This document shows positions 28,993 to 38,022 of a DNA stretch of 64,000 nucleotides, one piece after another; within the stretch, counting starts at the first letter, position 1, and each line of letters opens with the position of its first letter. The position numbers and the translations under genes are program-made. The DNA is from Cellvibrio mixtus subsp. mixtus J3-8 (GTDB taxonomy: Bacteria; Pseudomonadota; Gammaproteobacteria; Pseudomonadales; Cellvibrionaceae), in contig NZ_KN266207.1 in assembly GCF_000766945.1 (NCBI RefSeq), forward strand, positions 1,204,444-1,268,443, read 5' to 3'. The notes under the pieces were generated by a model that saw only the letters and a program-made list of their open reading frames with translations, was not told the origin of the DNA and did no database searches.

Positions 28993-30174
28993 TCAGGCTT
29001 TTTGCAGCTTGGCGATTACACTGCGAATGTGTTCAATCGCAAATTCAATTTCATCAGCAGTGGTATAACGACCAATGCTAAAACGCAGCGAGGCCTGCGC
29101 TGCTTCATCACTCAACCCAATTGCTTTCAACACATAACTGGGTGACATACTCGCCGAGTTACATGCCGACCCACTGGAGACGGCAAGATCACGCAACGAT
29201 AACAACAGCATTTCACCATCAATGTTACCAAATGCGATATTTAAAATTCCGCTCACGCAATTAGTTGCAGAACCATTGCGATGAATACCAGGCAAATCTT
29301 CAAGCCCTTGCCATAAACGATCACGCAATTGTGCAATACGGATTGAATCAGTTACCAATTGTTCAGCGGCGAGAGACGCTGCCTGGCCCATTCCTGCTAA
29401 TTGGTGCGTTGCCAAAGTGCCTGAGCGCATGCCGCGCTCATGTCCACCGCCATGAATTTGTGCAGCGATTTTTACTTCGCCCGAGCGACGCACGTACAGT
29501 GCGCCAACACCTTTAGGGCCGTAAAATTTATGCGCAGACAGCGACAATAAATCTACACCCAACCCTTTCACATCGATTGCAATTTTTCCGGCACTTTGGG
29601 CCGCATCACAATGCAATAAAACATTACGCGATTTACACAGCGCAGCTAATGCTTTTACATCATTAATGACTCCTAATTCATTATTGACTTGCATTAGGCT
29701 GACTAAAAAAGTATCCGGCTCCAGTGCAGCAGACAGTGAATCAACACAAATAATTCCTTCATTGGTCGGTGCAAGGCGCGTTATACGAAACCCCTGGCTT
29801 TCCAGCCATATAGCAGGATCCAATACTGCCTTGTGCTCAACCGCAGACACAATGATGTGCCCACCGGCTTTATGTTGCGCGCGATAGGATTCAGCAATTC
29901 CTTTGAGCGCCAGATTGTTGGCCTCCGTCGCACCACTAGTCCACACGATTTCACGTGGGTCTGCGTTAATTAATGCAGCAACTTGCGCGCGCGCTTCTTC
30001 AACCTGCTCTTCCGCCTGCCATCCATACATATGCGAACGCGATGCCGGGTTCGCAAAAATCCCTTCAAGGGTCAAGCATTCAGCCATGCGCGTCGCTACT
30101 TCCGGGGCAACCGGCGTAGTTGCGGCGTAATCTAGATAAACAGGTTTGCGCAAAACGGTGAGTACTCTGAACAA
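28993..30174 (-). CDS. iscS: IscS-type cysteine desulfurase (class I) in the suf operon
   Basis: PLP-dependent desulfurase of 393 residues. YLDYAATTPVAPEV, the Schiff-base lysine in SAHKFYGPKG, and the catalytic cysteine C338 on the flexible loop SSGSACNSAS are class I (IscS/NifS) traits. They differ from the class II SufS encoded in the same operon. No ATG or GTG lies near the conserved N-terminus. TTG codons at 30174 or 30153 are the only plausible starts. The first is 6 bases after the iscR stop, so translation is probably coupled to iscR. Confidence 0.88.
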   Translation of the reverse strand: MFRVLTVLRKPVYLDYAATTPVAPEVATRMAECLTLEGIFANPASRSHMYGWQAEEQVEEARAQVAALINADPREIVWTSGATEANNLALKGIAESYRAQHKAGGHIIVSAVEHKAVLDPAIWLESQGFRITRLAPTNEGIICVDSLSAALEPDTFLVSLMQVNNELGVINDVKALAALCKSRNVLLHCDAAQSAGKIAIDVKGLGVDLLSLSAHKFYGPKGVGALYVRRSGEVKIAAQIHGGGHERGMRSGTLATHQLAGMGQAASLAAEQLVTDSIRIAQLRDRLWQGLEDLPGIHRNGSATNCVSGILNIAFGNIDGEMLLLSLRDLAVSSGSACNSASMSPSYVLKAIGLSDEAAQASLRFSIGRYTTADEIEFAIEHIRSVIAKLQKA

Positions 30175-30180
30175 AAACGA

Positions 30181-30669
30181 TTAAAGGATTTCGCTGATGG
30201 CGATATGTGTTTCATCATGGTGGCTATTCGCCAACCGTATATCCTGACGCTGGCGCACTGCCTGGATGTCATTGCGTGCCACCAGATCTGCCAAAGTAAT
30301 TTCACTCAGGAAACGGTGGATCTGTGCACTTAAGTCTTCCCATAAATGGTGGGTCAAGCAAACTTCGCCCTCATGGCAATTACCCTTACCTTCACAGCGA
30401 GTCGCATCCAATGATTCACTGACCGCATCAACTACCTGTGCAACCGAGATGTTGGCAGTGTCTCCTTCCAATCGATAACCACCACCAGGACCGCGCACGC
30501 TTTTAACCAATTTGAAGTGGCGCAAACGGGCAAATAGCTGTTCCAGATAGGACAAGGAGATCCCCTGGCGCGCAGAAATATCAGCCAGGCTAACCGGACC
30601 TTGTTCGCTATGAAGCGCCAAATCCAGCATTGCGGTAACGGCATAGCGGCCTTTGGTGGTGAGTCTCAT
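30181..30669 (-). CDS. iscR: Fe-S cluster regulator IscR (Rrf2 family)
   Basis: A 162-residue Rrf2-type regulator that senses [2Fe-2S] clusters. A winged helix-turn-helix covers residues 1-70. C92, C98, C104 and H107 match the cluster ligands of E. coli IscR exactly. It is the first gene of the hybrid isc/suf operon and probably represses it through the site at 30750-30773. The C-terminal tail is longer than the core domain needs and is charged. Confidence 0.95.
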   Translation of the reverse strand: MRLTTKGRYAVTAMLDLALHSEQGPVSLADISARQGISLSYLEQLFARLRHFKLVKSVRGPGGGYRLEGDTANISVAQVVDAVSESLDATRCEGKGNCHEGEVCLTHHLWEDLSAQIHRFLSEITLADLVARNDIQAVRQRQDIRLANSHHDETHIAISEIL

Positions 30670-30749
30670 AAGCGAAAACGCCTCGTATAAATCCCGGATA
30701 CTGAGTATGGTTGCGATGGCCTGGCTGCCATGATCCTGCCATGGCTTTA

Positions 30750-30787
30750 ATTCCGAGTATTTTACTCAAGTATTCTGTTTTTTCCAA
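30750..30787 (-). promoter_or_regulatory. iscR-suf promoter with IscR type 1-like operator
   Basis: On the minus strand TTGGAA (30787-30782) and TAAAAT (30764-30759) are 17 bases apart, a reasonable sigma-70 promoter. Overlapping the -10, positions 30773-30750 read ATACTTGAGTAAAA followed by TACTCGGAAT, close to the type 1 IscR site pattern ATAnYYGACTRWWWYAGTCRRnTAT. This fits negative autoregulation by holo-IscR. The match is by eye. Confidence 0.65.
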
Positions 30788-30834
30788 CGCCAAAAAAACC
30801 GCTAAAACCCGTTATCCAACATAAGGAACAGCAA

Positions 30835-31662
30835 TTAATCAGGTTTCTTATCCTCTTTTACCAGTTCGCGCATAGACTCAAGTCCCGGCTTGAGGCCCAG
30901 TTTGGCCATTACCTTACTGCTGTAATGCACATAGTTTTGCATGGCCGTAAGCACTCCACGCAGGATATTCAATTCCATTTGGTCCATACGAATACGGTTA
31001 TAAAGGCGGCGCAAGCGGGTCATGGTTTGTTTTGGATTATCACGATCCAGAAAATCCAGCTCTGCCAGGGTCTGCTCCAGATGATCGTAATATCTTTCCA
31101 TTGCATTAGGCTCCGCCGGAGGCATATCCCATTGATATTGCGGAAGCGTATTACCCTCCGCTGCCAACAAATAAGCCATACGAATTTCATAACAAATGAC
31201 CTGCACCGCCGTCGCCAGATTCAGGGAGCTATAGTCAGGATTAGCCGGAATATGAACGTGATAATTACATTTATACAGTTCTTCATTGGTCAGGCCACGA
31301 TCTTCGCGCCCGAACACAACTGCTACTTCATGGTTAGCAGCTTCTGACCATACGCTTTCACCGCATTTGCGCGGATCGAGCAATGGCCAGGGAATACGGC
31401 GCTCGCGTGCACTCGTGCCCACCACCAACCCGCAACCGGCGATAGCCTCATCAAGCGTCTCCACTACCACCGCGTTATCCAACACATCCGTTGCACCAGC
31501 GGAGCGCCATACCGCTTTATCCGAGGGAAACTCTTGCGGAGCAACCAGATACAGGCGCGACAGTCCCATGTTTTTCATCGCCCGCGCAGCACCGCCGATG
31601 TTGCCAGGATGGCTGGTATTCACCAGGACGATGCGGATATTGGAAAAAGGCTGGGCTGACAT
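30835..31662 (-). CDS. trmJ: tRNA (cytidine/uridine-32-2'-O-)-methyltransferase TrmJ
   Basis: SPOUT-class methyltransferase of 275 residues. The N-terminal ~160 residues contain the SPOUT motifs NTSHPGNIGGAARAMKNMG, VFGREDRGLTNEEL and NPDYSSLNLATAVQV, which form the SAM-binding knot. The helical C-terminal part contributes to dimerisation and tRNA binding. The trmJ-iscR-iscS neighbourhood is widespread in gammaproteobacteria. It is divergent from suhB. Confidence 0.94.
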   Translation of the reverse strand: MSAQPFSNIRIVLVNTSHPGNIGGAARAMKNMGLSRLYLVAPQEFPSDKAVWRSAGATDVLDNAVVVETLDEAIAGCGLVVGTSARERRIPWPLLDPRKCGESVWSEAANHEVAVVFGREDRGLTNEELYKCNYHVHIPANPDYSSLNLATAVQVICYEIRMAYLLAAEGNTLPQYQWDMPPAEPNAMERYYDHLEQTLAELDFLDRDNPKQTMTRLRRLYNRIRMDQMELNILRGVLTAMQNYVHYSSKVMAKLGLKPGLESMRELVKEDKKPD

Positions 31663-31913
31663 AGGATTCTCTCAAAACCGTGACGGTATTAATGGGCACT
31701 ACAAAACGGCGCGCAGTATACAGATACGTACGCCTTGCCTCCAGTTATGACTAGCCGCCACAAGCACTTGCCGTTATACTTCGCGCCCTTGGTGTGAGGT
31801 GCTTATGTCACCTGCGACCCCCGCTCTTTTACAACCCCTGATTCTCGACTGAGTACCGCAAGGTCAACTCATCGCATTCTGGTTATTCAGTAAACCCTTA
31901 TTTCCGGTGCTTT

Positions 31914-32717
31914 ATGGAACCCATGATTAACATCGCTTTGCGCGCTGGTCGCAAAGCCGCAGAATTAATTGAACGCGCATTTGAACGCGTTGACCTACTC
32001 ACTGTCGAGACCAAAAGTCGCAATGACTTCGTCACCGAAGTTGATAAAGCGGCTGAAAAAGAAATCATTTATAACCTCCGCAAAGCCTACCCTGACCACA
32101 GTTTTCGTGGCGAAGAAGGCGGCTCCCAACCTGGCAAAAACTCCGATTACGAATGGATCATCGACCCATTGGATGGCACCACTAATTTTATCCACGGCAT
32201 GCCACATTTTTCTGTATCGATTGCCTGTAAATACAAAGGCCAAATTGAACACGCTGTGGTAATTGACCCCATCAAACGCGAAGAATTTACCGCTAGCCGC
32301 GGTCGCGGTGCGATGCTGAATGGCCGTCGCTTACGTGTATCCAACCGTCGCGGCCTTGAGGGTTCGTTGATTGGTACCGGTATTCCATTTAGTGGTTATG
32401 CGTTTGAACACATCATTCCTTATCTCGCATGCGTACAGGAAATTGCCGGCCAAACTTCCGGCATCCGCCGCTGCGGTTCAGCTGCGTTGGATTTGGCGTA
32501 CGTTGCCGCCGGTCGTTTTGATGCGTTCTGGGAAATGAATTTGAATGAGTGGGATATTGCTGGCGGCGTCTTGCTGGTAAAAGAAGCAGGTGGCCTGGTG
32601 AGTGACTTTAATGGCGGTGCCGATTACCTGGAAACCGGCCATATCGTATGTGGCTCACCTAAAGTGTTTAAACCGATTTTGCAGATAGTGCAAAAAAATC
32701 TTGGTCACTTGAAATAA
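31914..32717 (+). CDS. suhB: Inositol-1-monophosphatase SuhB
   Basis: Mg2+-dependent phosphatase of 267 residues, also a ribosome-assembly and antitermination factor in E. coli. Metal-binding motifs are GEEGG near 66-70, WIIDPLDGTTNF near 81-92, and the C-terminal NEWDIAGGVLLVKEAGG. The N-terminus (MEPMINIALRAGRKAAELI) is close to the SuhB family opening. Divergence from trmJ is conserved in many relatives. Confidence 0.95.
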   Translation: MEPMINIALRAGRKAAELIERAFERVDLLTVETKSRNDFVTEVDKAAEKEIIYNLRKAYPDHSFRGEEGGSQPGKNSDYEWIIDPLDGTTNFIHGMPHFSVSIACKYKGQIEHAVVIDPIKREEFTASRGRGAMLNGRRLRVSNRRGLEGSLIGTGIPFSGYAFEHIIPYLACVQEIAGQTSGIRRCGSAALDLAYVAAGRFDAFWEMNLNEWDIAGGVLLVKEAGGLVSDFNGGADYLETGHIVCGSPKVFKPILQIVQKNLGHLK

Positions 32718-32736
32718 AACCGCAGTAAAGTGATGC

Positions 32737-32769
32737 AAAACCGGAGCCCAAAGCTCCGGTTTTTATTTT
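32737..32769. terminator. Terminator between suhB and the chemoreceptor gene
   Basis: CCGGAGC-CCAAA-GCTCCGG is flanked by A residues on the left and followed by TTTTTATTTT on the right. It works best for suhB on the plus strand and may also serve the converging chemoreceptor gene. Confidence 0.88.
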
Positions 32770-32787
32770 CAATGTGTTAAATCCGAA

Positions 32788-34428
32788 TCAAACTTTGAAT
32801 TGCCCTACCAACTGCCGCAACTGAATTGATAATTGGTTTAAACGTTGACTCTCCTGTGCAGTTTTGGATGCACCTTCCGCAGTATTCATTGCGAGGGAAT
32901 TTATCTGCACCAGATTGCGATCAATTTCAGACGTTACTGAACTTTGTTCTTCAGCAGCAGTAGCAATTTGCGTGGTCATATCAGCAATCTCACGCACCGC
33001 GGAATTAATTCCCGCCAGGGAGTTGCCCGCATCACTTGCCGATGTCACTGCATCATTGGTCAGGATTTCACTATTACCCATCGCTGTCACCGCATGTTGC
33101 ACACCAGATTGCAACTGGCTCAACATGCCCTGGATATCACCGGTAGATTGTTGGGTGCGGCTCGCAAGAGTCCTGACTTCATCAGCAACAACTGCAAACC
33201 CCCTGCCCTGTTCACCAGCGCGCGCAGCTTCAATCGCCGCGTTTAATGCGAGCAAATTTGTTTGTTCGGCCACACCACGAATCACATCAATAACAGAGGT
33301 TACGTTTTTAGCTTCGCCTTCGAGCCTGGACATAAATTCCGCTGTTTCATGAATACGCGACGACAAACCTTTAACATGCTCGACGGCCAAACGGATCCGC
33401 TCCTGACCAAGCTCGGTAATTTCAGTTGCATTTTTCGTATTCTGCGCAGCACTGCTGGTATTGCGTGCTACCTCCTGAATGGCCATGGTCAATTCATTCA
33501 CCGCAGTAACCACCATAGTGATTGCATGGCATTGTTCATCAGCGGCTTTTTGACTGCTGCTTGATACACTTAACAACGATTCTGCAGCTTTGGAAACTTC
33601 ATTGGTGTTTTGCAAAACACTGGCAATAATTCGCTGCAATTTTTCCATAAACACATTAACGTGCGCGGATAATTCGCCGAGCTCATCTTTTGTGGTAACA
33701 GGAACACGAATGGTTAAATCACCATCGCCTTGGGCAATATTCTGGATGCGATCACTAATACCACGCACCTGGTTTGCCACCAGTAAAGGCAAGAAAAATG
33801 CAGCCAGCAAACTCACCATGGTCGCAATGGCAACAATTACAAATAATTGTTGGGTACTTGAATCAAGATCGTGATCTATTTGTTTGGTGTATTCATCCAC
33901 ATCAACCAATCGTTTTTCTTGCAACTCATCAATATAGTCGCGCAAATGTTGAAATGCTTTTGATGCAGGCCCATAAGATTTTTCTGTCGCTGAGGCACGA
34001 CTAACATCATCATTTAAACGCGCGGTATTAATGACATCCGTTGCAGCTTCTTTCCATGCATTATAGCGCCGGGTAAATTCTTCGCGCTCTGCTGGCGTTG
34101 ACGTAGTAGAAATGTCGAGGGATTGATAAACACGATCATGAGCTTGTTTGGCATTGTCTGCCTGCTCGGTAAATAGCGCGGCGTGTTGGCTTGATTCAAC
34201 TTGCAATAAAGCACGCTCTGCCGTTAGCGACTGGTATAAATCCCGGTCAGCCTGAATTAATAATTGAATTTCCGGCAGGTTGACCTTGGCAATGCTAATT
34301 GCATTGTTTCCTAATGTTCTACTGGTGTTAATCGCATGTAGCCCCATGTACAACACCAATATCACTAATAACAATAATGGAAGGCGCAACTTCCAACGCA
34401 AACTTAATCCTTCGTACCAGGACAACAT
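32788..34428 (-). CDS. Methyl-accepting chemotaxis protein
   Basis: Inner-membrane chemoreceptor. It has a first transmembrane helix at about residues 18-34, a periplasmic helical ligand domain of about 150 residues (4HB-like), and a second helix near 190-215. A HAMP linker and a long cytoplasmic coiled coil follow, with the signalling tip EAARAGEQGRGFAVVADEVR. Methylation-type glutamines and glutamates are present (AAEEQSSVTSEID). I chose the ATG at 34428 because GAGG lies before it, whereas the ATG at 34440 has none. Ligand unknown, and no CheW-binding pentapeptide is visible at the C-terminus. Confidence 0.92.
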   Translation of the reverse strand: MLSWYEGLSLRWKLRLPLLLLVILVLYMGLHAINTSRTLGNNAISIAKVNLPEIQLLIQADRDLYQSLTAERALLQVESSQHAALFTEQADNAKQAHDRVYQSLDISTTSTPAEREEFTRRYNAWKEAATDVINTARLNDDVSRASATEKSYGPASKAFQHLRDYIDELQEKRLVDVDEYTKQIDHDLDSSTQQLFVIVAIATMVSLLAAFFLPLLVANQVRGISDRIQNIAQGDGDLTIRVPVTTKDELGELSAHVNVFMEKLQRIIASVLQNTNEVSKAAESLLSVSSSSQKAADEQCHAITMVVTAVNELTMAIQEVARNTSSAAQNTKNATEITELGQERIRLAVEHVKGLSSRIHETAEFMSRLEGEAKNVTSVIDVIRGVAEQTNLLALNAAIEAARAGEQGRGFAVVADEVRTLASRTQQSTGDIQGMLSQLQSGVQHAVTAMGNSEILTNDAVTSASDAGNSLAGINSAVREIADMTTQIATAAEEQSSVTSEIDRNLVQINSLAMNTAEGASKTAQESQRLNQLSIQLRQLVGQFKV

Positions 34429-34559
34429 GGCAAACCTCATAGACTTGTGATCGATATAAATACCAACACACTTGCTGGTAAATCAAAGTCTAGTATGGAA
34501 ATAGAAAAATGCCCTATTATCGTGCCAAACTTGTGCGATAACACAGACAAGCTTGCTGG

Positions 34560-36020
34560 TCAGGAAAATGATTCACACAAATATTTAACATTCACGTAAT
34601 CATCCAGGCCATAACGGGAACCTTCACGCCCCCAGCCAGATTGTTTAATTCCACCAAATGGCGCCATCGCATTGGAAATCAAGCCGGTATTAATTCCCAG
34701 CATTCCGGTTTGCAATTGATCAGATAAACGTTTGATACGTTTTGCATCACGCGTAAAAAGATAAGCCGCTAAACCGTATTCGGAGGCATTAGCGAACTGA
34801 ACAACTTGCGCCTCTGTTTCAAACGGAATCATCGGGGCAACCGGCCCAAAAATCTCTTCACAGGTTAAACGTGCATCGGTTGGAACATTCACTAATAATG
34901 TTGGCGGAAAAAAATGGCCTGCTTGCCATGAATCATCTTGCATAGCCTGACAGGCGATTTTCGCTCCGCGTGAAATTGCATCATCCAATAATGCCTGCAC
35001 TTTTTGTTGCGCTCGATTGGAAATAAGTGGCCCTATTGTTATTCCGTTATCCAATCCATTACCGATTGAAAACCCTTTCATTGCAGATATAAGTTTTTCA
35101 CAAAATGTATCGTAGATTGATTGCTGGATATAAAAACGATTAGCGCAAACACAGGTTTGCCCTGCATTGCGAAATTTTGAAGCAATTGCACCCTCAACCG
35201 CCGCATCAAGATCAGCATCATCAAAAACAACAAACGGAGCGTTACCCCCTAATTCCAGGCTTACACGTTTTACATCCGGCGCACATTGGGTGATTAATTG
35301 TTTGCCGACCGCAGTTGATCCGGTAAACGAAATTTTTCGTACTTGCTCATTTGAGGTAAAGGCTTCACCAATTTCTTTGGCATGAGTTGAAGGAAGAATA
35401 TTGATAAGGCCTGCAGGTATGCCTGCATCCAATGCAAGCTGCCCTAATGCCAATGCCGATAGAGGCGTTTCTGCCGCTGGCTTTGCCACCACCGCACAAC
35501 CCGCAGCAAGCGCCGGTGCCAATTTGCGTGCGAGCATTGCATTAGGGAAATTCCACGGTGTAATTGTTGCAACCACCCCAACAGGCTGTTTGATCACTAA
35601 AATACGCGTGCTATTTTCTGGCGGAGCAATCACATCACCATAAATGCGCCTGGCTTCTTCCGCAAACCACTCGATGTAACTTGCACCGTAAGCAATTTCA
35701 CTACGCGCTTCAGCAAGCGGTTTACCTTGTTCAATAGTGAGTATTTTTGCCAGCGCATCCTGATTCAGCATCACCAAATCAAACCATTTGCGCAATAAAC
35801 GACTACGCTCCAATACGGATGTTTCTGCCCAGGCAATTTGCGCACGCGTAGCGGCCATAATTGCGCGCCCCGCATCTGCAGGCGTCGCATCAGCAACCCG
35901 TGCAATAACCTCACCGGTTGCCGGATTTTCTACTGCGAATACACTTCCATCGGCAGCGGCAGACCAGATACCATCTATCAACAATTGCGGTTTGAACAAA
36001 CCGGATTCGATCAAGCTCAT
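34560..36020 (-). CDS. gabD: NAD(P)-dependent succinate-semialdehyde dehydrogenase (GabD family)
   Basis: Oxidises succinate semialdehyde to succinate, the last step of GABA breakdown. The 486-residue aldehyde dehydrogenase has TPWNFP near the cofactor site, FTGSTAVGK, catalytic glutamate in ELGGNAPF, and catalytic cysteine in NAGQTCVCANRF, which is the GabD-type pattern. An extra cysteine follows two residues later, as in E. coli GabD. The start at 36020 is supported by AAGG upstream. No gabT or gabP is adjacent, so related aldehydes remain possible substrates. Confidence 0.88.
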   Translation of the reverse strand: MSLIESGLFKPQLLIDGIWSAAADGSVFAVENPATGEVIARVADATPADAGRAIMAATRAQIAWAETSVLERSRLLRKWFDLVMLNQDALAKILTIEQGKPLAEARSEIAYGASYIEWFAEEARRIYGDVIAPPENSTRILVIKQPVGVVATITPWNFPNAMLARKLAPALAAGCAVVAKPAAETPLSALALGQLALDAGIPAGLINILPSTHAKEIGEAFTSNEQVRKISFTGSTAVGKQLITQCAPDVKRVSLELGGNAPFVVFDDADLDAAVEGAIASKFRNAGQTCVCANRFYIQQSIYDTFCEKLISAMKGFSIGNGLDNGITIGPLISNRAQQKVQALLDDAISRGAKIACQAMQDDSWQAGHFFPPTLLVNVPTDARLTCEEIFGPVAPMIPFETEAQVVQFANASEYGLAAYLFTRDAKRIKRLSDQLQTGMLGINTGLISNAMAPFGGIKQSGWGREGSRYGLDDYVNVKYLCESFS

Positions 36021-36037
36021 CACATTCACCTTATTAC

Positions 36038-37762
36038 TCAAGTTTTCCTGGTAACAGGTTTGACACCGATTTTGCGAACATCGTTGCCATCCACTTCAGC
36101 AATGGTCCACAACATACCACTCCACTCTGTTTGGTCACCCACTACCGGTTTGCCGCCCAGCATCTGTGCGATTAATGGCCCCAATGTTTTGTGCTCTTCA
36201 TAGCCTTTCAAATCGAGTCGATATAGCATCGCCAAATCACTCAACTCCGCATCACCCTGCATAATAAAATCGCCAAAGAAACTTAAATCCAGTGTGCGTT
36301 TCGGCGCTACGCTGAATAATTTTCCCAATGATGGCAAATCATTTTCATGGCCTATTACACAAAGCACATCGCCTGCCATCAACCGCGTACTACCCGATGG
36401 ATGCAATAATTCCTTATCGCGGAATAATGCTGCAATGCGCGTGTTATCCGGCATATGCAATTCACGCAACGCCGCACCGATGCACCATTTTTCCGCCCCT
36501 AACTTGTAAATAAACAACTCCCATTGGCTGGTTACGTGAATCTCCAAGCCAGCGCGGGACATAGGAGATGGCGTTTCAGGCACCACAACATTAGCCAGCC
36601 TTGCTGCGAAACCAAGGGTGGTGCCTTGCATCAACAGGGAAACCAACACGATAAAAAACGCCACATTAAAAAACAGCTGTGCATTTTCCAAACCGGCCAT
36701 AAAGGGAAATACCGCCAGGATGACCGGTACCGCACCGCGCAACCCTACCCAGGAAATAAATGTACGCTCCCGCCAGTTAAAACTGCGAAATGGCAATAGC
36801 CCTACAAAAATAGACAAGGGACGTGCAAACAAAATAATCCACAACGACAACAACAATGCAGGGACTGCAATCGGCAATAATTGACTCGGGATAAGCAATA
36901 ATCCCAATACCAAAAACATCCCTATCTGGCTTAACCATGCAAGGCCATCAAACATATGCAAAATGCCGTGGCGATTGCGAATGGGTTGGTTACCCAGCAT
37001 CAAACCACAAACGTATACCGTTAAAATACCGCTGCCGTGCAACGCATTCGACAAGGCGAACAGCATAATGGCCCCACTCACCGCCAATAGCGGATACAAA
37101 CCGCCAGCAATAGTCAGGCGATTGATCATCTGCAATAACAACCACCCGCCACCCAAACCGAATGCGATCCCAATCGCAAAATGCTCTACGAACGTCGCGA
37201 GCAAGCCCCAGGAAAAACCGGTTTGACCTGCGGAAATCATGGCAATCAGGGTGATGGTTAAAAACAAGGCCATGGGGTCATTACTGCCCGACTCAATCTC
37301 CAGGGTCGCACTGACCCGCTCGTTCAAACCTTTACCGTTCAGCAAATTAAACACCACGGCCGCATCGGTCGAACCAACAATCGCGCCGATCAACAAACCT
37401 TCCAGCAAGCTCAAATCAAATAACCAAGCTGCGGCCCACCCGGTTAATCCGGCAGTGATCAACACGCCGATGGTCGCAAGTGATAACGCCGGCGATAACG
37501 CCACGCGGAAACTACTGGTACGCGTACGCATACCACCATCCAGCAAAATAATGGCCAGGGCGAGGTTACTGACGAGATAGGCGGAAGAATAATCTTTGTA
37601 CTCAATTCCACCCGGGCCATCCACGCCGGCAAGCATTCCTACTGCCAAAAAAATAACCAGAATGGGAATGCCAACACGGGTCGAAATTGAACTCATCAAA
37701 ATGCTGGCGGCAACAAGCAACGCCCCAATGAGCAATATATGGTTGATGGTAATAGCGTCCAA
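36038..37762 (-). CDS. nhaP2: K+(Na+)/H+ antiporter of the NhaP2/CvrA type
   Basis: CPA1-family antiporter of 574 residues. About 12 transmembrane helices fill residues 1-390, with a GSTDAAVVF and [10 protein letters not shown] pair that includes the ion-binding aspartate. A soluble C-terminus follows, with a TrkA-C (RCK-C) domain near 400-480 and a CorC/HlyC-like tail. This is the CvrA/NhaP2 layout associated with potassium export at low osmolarity. gabD begins 17 bases downstream, so the two may share a transcript. Confidence 0.88.
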   Translation of the reverse strand: MDAITINHILLIGALLVAASILMSSISTRVGIPILVIFLAVGMLAGVDGPGGIEYKDYSSAYLVSNLALAIILLDGGMRTRTSSFRVALSPALSLATIGVLITAGLTGWAAAWLFDLSLLEGLLIGAIVGSTDAAVVFNLLNGKGLNERVSATLEIESGSNDPMALFLTITLIAMISAGQTGFSWGLLATFVEHFAIGIAFGLGGGWLLLQMINRLTIAGGLYPLLAVSGAIMLFALSNALHGSGILTVYVCGLMLGNQPIRNRHGILHMFDGLAWLSQIGMFLVLGLLLIPSQLLPIAVPALLLSLWIILFARPLSIFVGLLPFRSFNWRERTFISWVGLRGAVPVILAVFPFMAGLENAQLFFNVAFFIVLVSLLMQGTTLGFAARLANVVVPETPSPMSRAGLEIHVTSQWELFIYKLGAEKWCIGAALRELHMPDNTRIAALFRDKELLHPSGSTRLMAGDVLCVIGHENDLPSLGKLFSVAPKRTLDLSFFGDFIMQGDAELSDLAMLYRLDLKGYEEHKTLGPLIAQMLGGKPVVGDQTEWSGMLWTIAEVDGNDVRKIGVKPVTRKT

Positions 37763-37970
37763 AAACTAACCCTTATTCAGAGAGTGGGATAAAAATAGCG
37801 ATGCGTTAAATAAAAATCGCAATAAGTCCAATAAAAACAATCACTAACTGTAAAGGATTGTAACCCGCCGCCAGTGCCAGCTGTCAAAACGCCGCGCATG
37901 AATAATGAGTAAAGCTTAAAATTTATAAAAAAATAGTCGGCAATAGAGCTGCGAAAGACGCACTACTTCA

Positions 37971-37999
37971 GCGCCGATTCGGGCTATAATCCGGCGCAT
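37971..37999 (+). promoter_or_regulatory. Probable promoter of rnb within an imperfect inverted repeat
   Basis: TATAAT at 37985-37990 lies about 33 bases before the rnb start codon. It is flanked by GCGCCGATT and AATCCGGCGC, an inverted repeat with one bulged base. No good -35 is visible. Confidence 0.4.
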
Positions 38000-38022
38000 T
38001 ATCCTTATATAAGTCGTACCTC

